From contig OX463855.1 in NCBI GenBank assembly GCA_949825065.1, positions 41,550,301-41,614,300 of the forward strand: DNA of 64,000 nt, given 5' to 3'. Source of the DNA: Odontocerum albicorne. Lineage: Eukaryota; Arthropoda; Insecta; Trichoptera; Odontoceridae. The notes below the pieces were generated by a model. The model did no database searches, was not told the DNA's origin, and was given only the letters and a program-made list of their open reading frames with translations. A program made the position numbers and the translations under genes. Position 1 is the first letter of the stretch, and each line of letters starts with the position of its first letter. Shown here piece by piece: positions 1-13,300 of this stretch.

Positions 1-19
1 CTCAACACACCAGTTTTAA

Positions 20-260
20 TTCCCATTGATTTCTAATCAATTAATTCCATATACTGTCAAACATTGTCACCCCGTGCATTCTTCACAATACACGTATTTC
101 TACTGCATTTATTCAGCTCCTATCGGTATTTTTCCACATCCATGTTACACTCTCATACATCAAAGTTGCCACCAAAATACTATTGTGGACTATCATCTGA
201 GCAGATTTTGATACTGTCCGGTTTGAGTATATACGTTTAAGTGCCACATTGACCCTGTTT
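20..260 (-). mobile_element. RTE-like non-LTR retrotransposon 3' fragment
   Basis: The minus strand resembles the same tail seen at 2030-2515, 36640-36800 and 40600-40950 (phrases like tcacattgtcaccc, tttattcagctcc and gcagatttt with the tgtccggttt end). It lies in ATG2 intron 20. No intact frame remains. Confidence 0.5.
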
Positions 261-300
261 TCTTCCATTATCTCAATATGCTCACCATGTCGAATTTCTC

Positions 301-575
301 ACGGTGTGTAACTATAGAAGCCTCGAAACAAGAAGGCAAGAATCCATTGCGATATTCCTAATAAAGGTTTTCCAAGATTGCTTTAACTGTCCCGCAATTC
401 TAGAAGCACTAAGTTTATATGTACCCAATAAATATAGCCGTCCAAGGAATCACCCTCTGTTCTACATACCAACTTGCAGGACGAATATCATGGCTAAACA
501 CTCAGTTACGCGTGGTATAGAGATATTGAACCAACTGAATGACACTGTTGATATAAGGTAAAGCGAAAAGAAATG
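301..575 (+). mobile_element. Jockey/CR1-like LINE, C-terminal tail of the reverse transcriptase ORF
   Basis: Translation gives RRQESIAIFLIKVFQDCFNC then ILEALSLYVPNKYSRPRNHP and FYIPTCRTN. This is the usual thumb/tail of LINE polymerases (FL.K...G..NCP.LL......VP....R....F..P..RTN). A similar segment is on the minus strand at 32811-33098. It is 5' truncated. Confidence 0.65.
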
Positions 576-1029
576 TCAATTTTCATTTTGCGTCACGTTG
601 AAACCAGTTTGCAACCGGCTACCGTTGGGTTAACACTTCGCGGTTGGTATCGTTTTGAAGCTCTATTAATATCCTTTCTGTTTTGACATTCTTTTTTAGT
701 TTTGGTCCATAGTACAAACATGCAAAAGCCAGAGATTGAAGAGACACATTTGCGGTATTTTATGCTGTTTTTATTTACCTGATTCGTCGAAAGCCATTGT
801 TTTCACATGATTCGTCGAAAGCCAATATATTCTCGGCACCGCCTAGCAGTATGAGAAGAATCCTGGATGACATTCTTCCTAACGAATAAGCTAACGCTAG
901 AAGCAGACCCTCTTTGTGTAACAGGAGAAATCCGTGCAAAGTGAATAAAAAAAAAAATCTACCCAAATAGAAGAATTTCTCGATTTACTCCAATCTTTTA
1001 TTGTTCACTCGTATCACCATTATTTAGGA

Positions 1030-1140
1030 TTTGGCAACAATTATCCTCGGATCTTTCTCTTCACATCTCTCATACATTTAACTCATCAAACTCCGCAATT
1101 AATCTTCACTCCATCAACACCAGCAACGTCGTGTCATAAC
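1030..1140 (-). mobile_element. RTE-like reverse transcriptase scrap
   Basis: On the minus strand it reads DTTLLVLMEE-like sequence and then a damaged RDVKRKI segment, resembling the (YA)DDTxLLA region of RTE-like polymerases. It is short and degraded, just beyond the donor of ATG2 exon 20. Confidence 0.4.
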
Positions 1141-1182
1141 CACAATACTGGTATAGAAAGAAGAAGAAAACACTTCACTTGC

Positions 1183-1370
1183 CTGTAATCAATGGCACAA
1201 TCCCACAGATGGACATGCAGCTCGGTGACCACCGTGCTGGGCTGGTATCCCGGCACCGGGTAATCCAGCACATCGAACATGTCCATCAGCTGGCTCAGGG
1301 CACTGTGCTGGCTGGAGGTCATCACGTGGCGCAAAGTACAGTTAGATATTCCCGCTGCCACACGGATGCT
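1183..1370 (-). CDS. Atg2: ATG2 exon 20 (residues 1213-1274), last exon in window
   Basis: Encodes SIRVAAGISNCTLRHVMTSS then LMDMFDVLDYPVPGYQPSTV and HLWDCAIDYR. This is the conserved ATG2 block with TLRH, FLDVLDxPVxGYxPPTV and CSVDYRP. The acceptor is CTTCCAG. The apparent donor is AG-GCAAGT, a GC-AG intron in phase 2; a GTGAAG five bases further is possible but less consensus-like. The rest of the gene lies beyond the left edge. Confidence 0.93.
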
Positions 1371-4300
1371 CTGGAAGTTTTTATTGATTTTATAGTTTTT
1401 ATCGACCATTACAAAAAGATTTTGTAATTTATTTTTAACAAACACTGTTTATTCCACTTTTTTATGACGGTATAACCCTACCGGTTTCAAAGCTTTCACC
1501 TCATATTCAGGGGAGTACAAACAAGAGTCTTGTTTGTACTCCCTTGAAGATGAGGTGAAAGCCTTGAAACCGGTAGAGTTATACCGTCATAAAAAAGTGG
1601 AATAAACAGTGTTTGTTAAAAATAAATTACAATGTCTTTAAACCTCCACAACGTTAATGCCTTAACTATAAACAACACATTACAAAAAGGTTACAAGAGT
1701 TATACTCAATTTAGTATTTTGAGTGCCCATGAATAGAAATACAACTAACTTTACAAAATTTATAAAGATTAAAATTTTTTGAATGTTATGTATGCTTCTA
1801 TTGAGATGATGTTATTAGATGAGCCCAGACCTTTTGTATTTAATGTATTCTCTGCAATTTATGTGTTTTTGAAATGTATTTAAATATATTATGTACATAC
1901 TATGTTGCTATCAATAAACCTATATTTATTATTATTATTATTTATTAAATATGTTTTTTTAAACTTATGTATGCTAAAAAAGAAAATTGATAAATGTATT
2001 ATTTAACAAAAGACACTAAAACACATACTGTCAAACCGGGCAGTATGAAAATCTGCTAAAATGGTAGTTCACAAGTATTTCATTACATGTGGATGGGACT
2101 AAAACGTGAACGTGGAAAAAGACTGAAGAGTGAAATAAATGCTGTAAGAATGCGTGTACCTATGTTAGAAGAATACGTGGGGGAACAGTGTTTAACTGAT
2201 TACAGAATGAAGTGATTAAGGGATGAATGTGAATTTAAGACTATGTTGAATAATATGAAGAACAGTTGGACGCAGAGCACCCGATCACATTGTGAACCAG
2301 GCAATCTCCATGGATCTTCCTCGAATAACAACCAGAGGTAGACCAAAGAATTCATGGGTGGTGCAAAAAGATAACCTGATGCTGAGGCACGTCCTGGGAG
2401 ACGTAGTCCGGGACAGAAGAGCATGCAACCTGAGGACGAGGAGAGCTGACCCCAACAGTCTTCGCAGACAGTGAGTTGGGATGGAGCCAGGGAGAAGATG
2501 TATGCTTCTAAAAACAAAGATACAGAGAGCGGACCTTACTCGTCAACTTCCTCAGTCATCTTCTTGAACCTTCTCTCTTTATTCCTTTTACAGTGGGTGG
2601 TGGAAGCGGTAGTATTGACTAGCGTATAGCAACAAGTATTCAAGTGAAACACGTGCATTTCAAATGGATTATTTGACTCATTGTTTAGTAGATCGTTTAG
2701 CCTAGAGTCATTTTGCAATAGCGTAACACTCTCTATATTACACAACCTATGTAGTGGTATTGGTTGTAGAATGCCACATGATTGATTCGCGCAGAGCGCA
2801 CTTTTCTATTGTTGTTAAAATACTCGGCGATTAGAAAAACACTACCGTGTCGAAATTAGGAAAGGGAAAACCGCTTTCGGGCCAAGCTAAGGAGATTGTT
2901 TTTTAAATTTTGGTAATAATTGATAATAATTAGGGATCGGTCAAAAAGGTGCTGCAATCTATTAGTGCGATTTTTGTCTAATGTAATGTATAATTCAACA
3001 TTATTCGAAAGCTTAGAATGTACTTTGTTATAACTTAAAGTTTCCTAGAATTTAGTATCACTCCATCCACTATTATTTTAAAACTTTATTATTTGGCATT
3101 GTAATTATGTAATTATGATACATTAATATGTTAAATAATCTTACATTCATTTTATTTTTATGTGCTGTAATCTAATTAAAGCTGACGAACATTTTAACTT
3201 TATAATACTTGTACTTATATTTATTTTTAATCTTGAAAAATTCCATTATTGTTATTAAATGTTTCCTAGAATCTGCCATGCCTAAACAATTAATATGTTA
3301 AATAAACTTACTTTCATTTTATTTTTTATGTGCATTACAATTTAAGCTGACAGCATTTTTAATTAACAAAATGTGTGCGTCCATTTCAATGTTTGAATAT
3401 AAAATATTATTTTTATATTTTTTTGCTTTTTCACTTCATCAAAAAAATAAAATGACATGTTATGTTACCTATACTGTCATTATTTTATTTTAAACTAAGT
3501 ATATATATTTTGCAACTAAATATGGTTTTAATATTTTGAAAAAAAAAAAAAAAAAAAAACAAGTAAACAAAAAGCTGAGATATTCTTAACATAACATATA
3601 TTGCAATGCATCGAGGAACGATATATGCATTCTATTTTCACATGTTTTACATGAAATTAACTTGGGACTGGACGAAATGAACGATATATACGGGAAAATG
3701 AATATGTTAGGAACGATCAATCGATGTTTCAATGTACGAGGCATATCCAGAAACTAAGTGTACTGAATTTTTGTAGATTACAATTTTTTTTATTTCAACA
3801 AAAAAATTACGTGGTTACCGTAGTACATATGTAAGCTATTTTTCGACATAGTCGCCATTCCTCTCAATGCAGGTGGTGAAGCGGGGTATCAACTTTTCGA
3901 TGCCTTCCTCGAAGTAGTTTCCCGCCAACCCCTCCGTCCACTTCTCCACCTCCTCCTTTAGCTCCTCGTCGGTTGAAAACCTTTTTCCACCCATGTGCAG
4001 CTTCAGGGAGGTAAAGATATAGTAATCTGAAGGTGCTAGGTCAGGGTAATGCGCGGGATGGTTCAGGATATCCCATTTAAACGAGGCGAGCAGTTCCTTC
4101 GTGGCGTTGGCCGTGTGTGGTCTGGCATTTTCGTGCAGCAGGCAGACTCCCTTTGTCAGCATGCCTCTCCTCTTGTTCTGAATCGCCCTCCGCAATTTTT
4201 TTAGGGTCTCACAGTATCTTGCAGAGTTGATGGTCTCCCCTTGAGGCATATATTCAATTGAAATTATGCCTTGACAGTCCCAAAACACGGATGCCATGAT

Positions 4301-7300
4301 TTTCTTGGCTGAAATTGTGGTTTTGAACTTTTTGGCGGAGGGTGAAGAGGTGTGACGCCACTGTTGAGACTGCCTTTTGGTTTCAGGCGTGTAGTGTGCA
4401 ACTCAAGTTTCATCTCCAGTAACGATGGAGTGGAGAAATTCATCTCCATGGAGTTGGCAGCGCCTCAAAAACTCTTGCCTTTTAACAAAATTTCGCACTT
4501 GGCGGGAGATTGGTTTGACATTTATCACGAAACGTGTTGTCGCGTCGACATTTCTCAACGTACTGACCTCGAGCCGGTCTCGTTGCGGAGGAGAAGGGTC
4601 AGGCTACACGGAAGTGTAGCCAACATGTCGAAAATAAAATCCATCCGGTTGTGAGAGTCTCAGTACACTTACTTTCTGGATATGCCTCGTATTTAAATTA
4701 CATCACTTGTTAAGCCGAAAATGAGACAAAACAAACTGTGACGTGAAAATGAAACAAAACATACGTGTACACGCAGAAGCTATTGCATAATGTAAAGAGT
4801 ATTCCAATTTTATCCAGTTATTTGAGTTCTAATCCAGACAATGAAGATAAGAAGAACTATCCCATTCAAATGCCACTTCATGAGTTAAAATGAAACTAAA
4901 CATTATGTGACCGGTGAAGTGAAAATGAAACAGAAAACATGTATGTAGAAATATCATTAGAATTTTGCCAGTGGGGAGGGTCAACATTTCCATTGGAGAT
5001 TTCAAGATCCTTTTTTTCCTGTTGGGAGGTAAAGTTTTGTTTTATGTCTGTCTCTCCTAAATGGATGGTGTTATTGTTAAAGCAGGAAGAAGTTATTTGG
5101 TGCGATGGGCAAGAAGTTTCAATAGTTTTTTTCCGTAATGGGAGAAAAATACGAACTTGATCTTCTTCTTCTTCATCTTATTTTAGGCCTGTTGGCCTGT
5201 TATGGTCCTGCATTATTGTTTGCCTCTTGCGACGTCGACTGCCAGCTGTCTTTCCATCTTTTGGGAGGTCGTCCTGGAGGTCTGCTTGCTTGGGGGATAC
5301 TGTCCCTGGCCATTCTTACGGCTCTTGGTTTCGCCATTCTGGATACGTGTTCGTTCCAGAACCTTCTTCTCTGTAGTCCCCATTTAACAATATCTTCAAC
5401 TTCGCATGTCCTTCGGATTTCTGTGTTACATACTCTATCACGAAGGGTTTTGCCAGAGATACTCCCGAGTACCTTCATTTCGCTGGTTCGAAGGAGATTT
5501 TTGGTTCTGACAGTGTCGGCTCTAGACTCTATGTATGTCATTATGGGGCGGACACAGGTCTTGTATATCCTCACCTTGCTTTGGATGTTCATATGCTTGT
5601 TTTTCCAGATAGCGTTCTTTAAACATCCGGAAATAGCTGTGGCCTTTGAAAGATTTGATTGACGGCCTTTTACGAACTTGGTAATAAGCGTTATATTGGC
5701 GTAAATTGTTATTAATAAAATAATAATTACAATTCAAAATATTAAAAAAAAATAAGATACAAGGGCAGACTTTGGATAGAGTTGATGTATATCTACCTAC
5801 ATCAGCCATGGCAACAATCTTAAGGTTAAATATTTGTTATAGTTAGATATAATTTTTTTGAATAATAATTTATGGCATGGAAATATAAACCTTATTGCCA
5901 GATTCATACTTTTCTCCCGATACGGAGAGTACATTTCTTTCTGTAGAATGACGGCGAGCCCTCTCGGCTGGAAAACAATCTCCCCAGACAACTTAAAAAA
6001 TTCTTACCCGTCACACCAGATAGCTTCTTCCTGTTTTTACAATAACACCATCCAGTGAGAAATTATCATATAAAAGCCAAAATCAATCACCCAAAATGAA
6101 AAAAACAGGATCTTCATAGCTTCAATGAAAACATCATTCTGTCCCACCAATAGGTACTCCCGTCACCCAAGTTTAATATTAGGTATGGGTGGATAATAAA
6201 AGAAAAAAACTATATTCTACTTTCTCAAGAGTTGACGTAAACATAAGAAATGATCCTGAGCTCAATTAAGTAAAACTAGCTGCAACCCGTGAAATATTCA
6301 CGGAAGTAAAACAAATTCTACATTTATGAAAATATATATTCATAAGTGTAAAATTTATTTATATACTATGCGTATCCAGAAAGTAAGTGTACTGAGGCTC
6401 TCACGACCGGATGGATTTTATTTTCGTCATGTTGGCTACACTTCCGTGTAGCCTGACCCTTCCCCTCCGCAACGAGACCGGTTCGAGGTCAGTACGTTGA
6501 GAAGTGTCGACGCGACAACACGTTTCGTGAAAAATGTCAATCCAATCTCCCGCCAAGTGCGAAATACGCGGCGTCATCCGTTATCTCGTTTGGAAGGGAA
6601 AACCTCCGGTTGAGGTTTATAATGAGGTGAAAACTGCATATGGTGATAAAACTATGAATCGTACGAGTGTGTACAAGTGGTGTCGCGAGTTTAAAAACGG
6701 TCACGTCACACCTCTTCACCCTCCGCCAAAAAGTTCAAAACCACAATTTCAGCCAAGAAAATCATGGCATCCGTGTTTTGGGACATTTAAGGCATAATTT
6801 TAATTGAATATATGCCTCAAGGGGAGACCATCAACTCTGCAAAATACTGTGAGACCCTAAAAAAATTGCGGAGGGCGATTCAGAACAAGAGGAGAGGCAT
6901 GCTGACAAAGGGAGTCTGCCTACTGCACGACAATGCAAGACCACACACGGCCAACGCCACGAAGGAACTGCTCGCCTCGTTTAAATGGGATGTCCTGAAC
7001 CATCCCGCGCATTCCCTTGACCTAGCACCTTCAGATTATTATCTCTTTACCTCCCTGAAGCTGCACATGGGTGGAAAAAGGTTTTCAACCGACGAGGAGG
7101 TAAAGGAGGAGGTGGAGAAGTGGACGGAGGGGTTGGCGGGAAACTACTTCGAGGAAGGCATCAAAAAGTTGATACCCCGCTTCACCACCTGCATTGAGAG
7201 GAATGGCGACTATGTCGAAAAATAGCTTACATATGTACTACGGTAACCACGTAATTTTTTTGTTTAAATAAAAAAAAATGTAACCTACAAAAATTCAGTA

Positions 7301-10300
7301 CACTTACTTTCTGGATATGCCTCGTATATCATTTATACATCGTAACCCTTTTACACCGGTTCAAAAATTGCTAGCTAGGTATTTAAAATTCGTTCAGTAG
7401 AGTTTCCATCTTTTCATTTATCACGGACCCACCGAGATTCAAATTTCCAATTACTTTAGGAGAGAATCCAAGTATTCCTCTCTCGCTCTCTTGTATTCAA
7501 AATTCAATTCTCGTATTCTTTGTTTGGCGACAGCCATCGTATGGGTTTTGGCCTATTTATACTATGATTACTGGAAGAATCCAATTCTATTTTCACCAAA
7601 AAGAGTAATATGTAAAGAAATATACAAACATTTAAATTTTTGTATTCCAATTGATCCCTATATAAGTTCCCTATACACGGCCTTTCTGAACCTCTTCTAG
7701 TTGTAATGATAAAACAACAAACCTTAAAATTAGAATAGTCCTTGTTCGGCTTGATACTGATGGCAATGCTCAAGAGATCTCTGCCTTGGACGATGTCCTT
7801 GAGCTGGATACCTTTTTCCGAGGGGTACACGGTCTTCTTCAGGTGCGCGGGGAGAGAGCAACCGTGCCGGCGGAGCGGGGCTCGGTCCATTGGGAACGGA
7901 ACTAGGCCTAGAATGAAAAGCATACAATTTTATTAGGTTCATAATCTAAATTTAGTCAGAAAAGGATTTATAGTCTAAGCGACAGGAGAAGGGAAGACAT
8001 ATTTTTTATTATAAGATAGAAAGTAAGTATTAAATCATATTATTCATGAAGATCCCCTTCATATGGTTTAAGCGGTCCTCATCGAAATCCACTGGTCGTC
8101 CGGAACGCTCCATGTCTTTCAGGTCGAAATTACCGTCTTTGAAACGCAAAAACCATTAACGAGCTATCCTTTCATTCATAGCATCTTCACCGTACACTTT
8201 GCAAATATCGCGAGCAGCTTTGGCAGCTTTATTCCCTCGATTGAACGCGAACAGAAGGAGGTTTCGAAAATGCTCACTTTCGTCTACTTGACATTCCATT
8301 TTGAAGGCTTGTAATCAAATAAAATAATATATGTTTTGTAAAAGCGAACACAATATCTTGTAGAGCAGAAAATTTTCTTTCGAATGGCGTAAAAAAATTA
8401 ACCATTTTGTTTTACTTTTGGTGCTCATTTTTAAATTGGAAAAAAACGAACACAACTTATGTCAACACCCAATATATAATATATTACTCAATGGCTCTAT
8501 CATACCATTAAGTAAAACAGTTAAAAACTTAGGAGCGTTAGTGGATAACACTCTCATGGCGAGACCAAATACATGAGGTAAGCCGAAGGATCTTCTTCAG
8601 CCTTCATTCTCTTAGTGTTGCAAAGATTCCTGCCCACTAAAATTAAAATTTCGCTTGTGCAATCTCTGCTGTGTACGATTTTGGATTATGCAGACGCCTG
8701 TTATTAGAATATTATGGAGAAACAGTTGGACAAATTACAGCATCTTTAAAATCTTTGCCTGAGATTTACTAAGTACGATCAAATCACTTCGTATCCAAGG
8801 GAATTGAACTGGTTGAATGTGAAAAATGGATGCAAAATTCACATAGTAACTTTGTTTAATCATTCCCTTACGGTGATAAAAATAATACGAGTGCTCCGGT
8901 GTTGGGTAGTGAGTGCGCAATAAAAAATTAGCGATTTTAAATCGGAAAAATAAGAACATTCATAGATAATCCCCTTATTTAATTATAATTGAAGTTAAAA
9001 ATTATAATAATTGAGATTTATTTGCTGAAAACATTAAAAAACCATCTGGCAACGCTCACGGAACGGGCGTACGTCTAACCTATTTGCAAGCTTAGAAGCT
9101 ACTAGTGGCGCGGAACGTCAGTCGCATACCCCGACGCTTACGTTTATGCTTGCGACGTTGAGACAATTCAGCTCCTCGCAATTCAGTCTAGTATGCAAGA
9201 GTGAGATGCGAATATAGTGTCGCGCTTCCCGCATACTATTCACCTATCGTCAAGACGAGGCACTCGCAGCGTTTAAATGCGAATTTGTTTTCGATCTTTA
9301 CAAAACACCTCGATGTAGTTGATAAATTCTGATTATTATTAATATTATTTTTGAAATCAATGCGTAAATATATTATGGAGGAATACCTAAAATCTTAACC
9401 TTGTATTTATTATATTTATAGAGATATTGATGGTTATTAGAAGCAACGTGTAGAAGATACCCAACACAGGGAAGGAAAGGTTAATATAATAACTGTTCAA
9501 ATGTCCCTCCTTATCTTTGAATGTTATGTGCCTTTCCGACCATGGACTTGCGCTATGCTCAAACAGAGATTGTTTATTGGCTTTCTCAATGCATCACTCT
9601 TCTTTTTTTACGTCATCTTTTACTGTCCATACAGTGGTCTCTGGAACCAGTTACCGACTAATGTTAGATTCACTCCGTCACTGGCATGTTTTAAAAAGCG
9701 ATAGAAAAACTCTTAGTTTCAAGTCAGTAATGTTTCATTTCCGATTTTACTCTCCTTTCCCTCCTTTTTCCTTTGATTGATATCTCATTTTAATTATGCA
9801 TATTGTTCATGAATTTCGTACGGGTTAATAATGATTTGAATGTTTTTTTTTACCACCAAGTAATTACCTTCAATTATGTTTGTCTGGTTCGTTGGAAGAG
9901 ATTGCTGCTCGGCAATAAGTCCACCAGATTGTTTAACAATGAAGTGTTAAATAAATATTTCATATCTATTTCTTTGTTAACTTTGAGGTCAGCACCGACA
10001 GTGGATGTACCGGACAGGTACAAAGACTGTAGATAGGTGGTTGGTCGCCGCATAACGCTCAGAGAATCGAGCTAGCGAATTCCGTAGCGAAGATCCAGCA
10101 GAAGAAGAAGAAGAAGAGCAGGGAGAGATTCCTCTCAGGCATTCGATGTAGGGTAGCGGGTCTCAAGTAAAAACACGGTAAAATCGGTATTACTGAGAAT
10201 ACTTTAATGACGAACAACATGATTTCCAAATTGGGGGGCCCTCTATATTAATGGTCAATCGGTCATAGCAAGCGCCCGTTACCCGCAAAATACAACCATC

Positions 10301-13300
10301 TTCATGGCTCGGGGCGCCGCTTAGCCCGACTGACCTTGGCCTTAGTCTCGATGCCTCGGCCGCCAGCACATTTTCCCTGTGCGGTCGCGAGCGCAATCGG
10401 ACTCAAACAAACGTACATATTTACATAGTTATATAGCAGATTTACATATACAAACGTATCCAAATATAGCAAACATATAGAATGAATTATGAATTACAAC
10501 ATACAAGTTTAATAATACAGATCTACACACAGTGTCCTTTTCATATCACATACCCACACACACGGGTGACGGCACATGTCCGATACAGTGGATGAAATAA
10601 ATATAGAAAAAAATTACCACAATGGTGCAGTGTGGCGGCGGAAGCCTGCAAGGAAAACAGCGCTCTGCGGGGGTTGCCCCCGATGCCCCCAACATGACAC
10701 ATCTTCAGCCTGCCCACCCCCAGCACCACCTCGCCCTGCTGCACTGGCAGCACGTGATTCTGAGAGTCCTGGAACAATATTCTCATATAAATATACTTAA
10801 CTCTAGGAAGCGCTTGAAGATACACTTTTCTGGGAGGTCTAATCAAAATTTCTGATGGTTATGAATACTAAACACATATACTATACTACACCTCAGGCCG
10901 AATGTGTTACAATCACATATCGGAAGATCTATAAAAGTTTCATTGTAGTTTTGTCTTCCTGCAGTAAGGTTTCTGCTGTTTTCTTACCAAATATGTTTTA
11001 TCAAACACTGTTTATTCCACTTCTTTGTACGGTATACCCTACCGGTTTCAAGGCTTTCGCCTCAGTGAGATCATTTCCATGGTTAAGTTAGCAGATCGCT
11101 TGAAAAGGTTCAATTTCTATTAAAAAAATTTTGTCATTAATTCCTACTAGCGTAAAAAAATAGGTTGTGTTAAATTCCTAATGGTATCAAAGAAATGAAA
11201 TTTTGGGTTCAATTTTTAACAGTATCAAAAGTAAATCAATTTCAAATGTTTTAAAAAAAATCAGAAATTTTTACTGTCCTGGTTCATTTGCAATTCTGTT
11301 TCTGTGAAATTAAAAATCCGCCCGTTCTGGTGCTGTGTATTCAATACATATGTAAAAATGAGTGATTTAAAATCGGAAAAATAAGAATATTCATCAAGTC
11401 AAAAGTGATAATAATTGAAATTTAATAGCTGAAAACATGAAAAAAACATCAGCCGACATCGAAGAAAATACAACCGCAAACTGAGATTCTATTTCTTGCG
11501 TTCCCATATACCGAAATAGAGTGAGAGTGAGACGTGAATAGCGTCGCTTCCTTACCCATAGCAGTTTTTTAGAATGAAAATACATACATCAATTAATTAA
11601 TTAAATTTGAAGTCAAAAGTGATAATAATTGAAATTTTATTGCTGAAAACATGAAAAAAAACATTGGACGACGTTCGCAAAACGGACGGAGCGACCACCT
11701 CGAACGAAAGCCGGCTGGTTACTAAAGAGAGAGAAGCGAGCGAACTGAGATTCTATTTTTTGCACTCTCATATACCGAAGAAGAGTGAGAGATGTGAATA
11801 GCATCATTTTTTCACCAATGGCAGTTTTTTTAGAATGAATATACTACGTCACACACTGGCACACGTTTGATTGTATAGGTGAATTTATTCCCGATTTTCA
11901 CAAAAGATCTCTGATGTGGCTGGCTGATAAGTGCTAATTATTATTAATATTATTGTTTACATTCAATGCGTAAATGTATTACGGAGGAACACCTAAAATC
12001 TGAACCCAGTATTTATTATATTTATAGAGATATTCAAGTTTTTAGAAGCAATGTGTACTAGTCACACATCACAGGGAAGGAAGGGTTAATAATCGAGAGT
12101 CTACTGTGTGTGCAAGCATTTTTTGGTTGTGTTTTAAAGGGTCATACTTTCTACTCTTTGGAGATTAGATTCTTGTGAAAATTAAAGCTATTATTTTAAA
12201 TTTAAAGACAATTTGAGGAGAGTCAGTTTTATGTATGAATATCATCCTTTTATCATAATTTTTACCCACCCTAACAGGAGTATACAAGGTGAGCAGTCCT
12301 TTCCCGATCTGCAGGTTGAAGCACATGCTGTTGATCTTGCCGACCCTCTCCTTGGTGTCCATAGACTTGGGCACGGTCCTGGACCTGTGCTGCTGCCTCA
12401 TCTTGTGGTCGTACACCGAGTAGTACACGTTATTGCTGTCCGAGGACGTTGATGACTCTGAATCGGAATCTGGAATGGTCATTGCGAGCTTTACAAAAAT
12501 ACATTAACACATTCATATAAAAATACATTTACACATTCATATAAAAATACATTTACACATTCATATAAAAAACACTAGGACTTTCTGGTGGATGATCTAT
12601 ATGCAAATTATTATTCGGATGCGCTTAGATTCAGTGTTTACTTTTGCAAGTGATGCAAGCAGGCGGGCGTAAATTATGCATGCAAAGTGTTTCATTTACA
12701 ATTTCTATTGACTTTTACTTGTGTACACTCCTATTTCATATTCTCAATTTTGTATTAGGTTGTTTCAGAAAAGGAGACATTTTCTTTCTCGACTTGTTTA
12801 ACTTGTATGGAGAATATATTATGAGAGCACTTGAAGCTTGGGACGGTGGATTTGCTATTAGTGGAAGTATTAGAAAGCTCTCAAATCTGAGATATGCAGG
12901 TGACACATTGTTAACTGGCACTGGGAGATTTCAGCGTCGAAGACAAGCCTCGCTCTGGACAGCCAAAAAAATTCGAGGACAAAGAATTAGAGGCATTACT
13001 CGAAGAAGATCAGAGTCAAACGCAAAAGGAGCTTGCAGAATCATTGGGAGTGACTCAACAAGCTGTTTCCGTACGATTGAGAGCCATGGGAATGATTCAA
13101 AAACAAGGAAATTTGGTGCCTTATGAACTGAAACCGAGAGACGTTGAAAGGCGATTTTTCACTTGCGAGCAGCTGATTCAAAGGCAAAAAAGAAAAGGTT
13201 TTTTGCATCGAATTGTAACTGGAGATGAGAAGTGGATATTCTACGACAACCCCAAGAAGAAAAAATACTACGCTAAGCCCGGTCAATCATTGCCATCGAC

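Noticed and set aside
5138..5662. 174-codon plus-strand frame with membrane-like composition
   Set aside because: It is the complement of a clear reverse transcriptase tail on the minus strand.
7742..7936. Plus-strand frame over exon 19
   Set aside because: Antisense to an ATG2 exon with strong family similarity and splice signals.
12736..12921. 61-codon minus-strand frame near exon 17
   Set aside because: It is the shadow of an RTE-like palm sequence on the plus strand.
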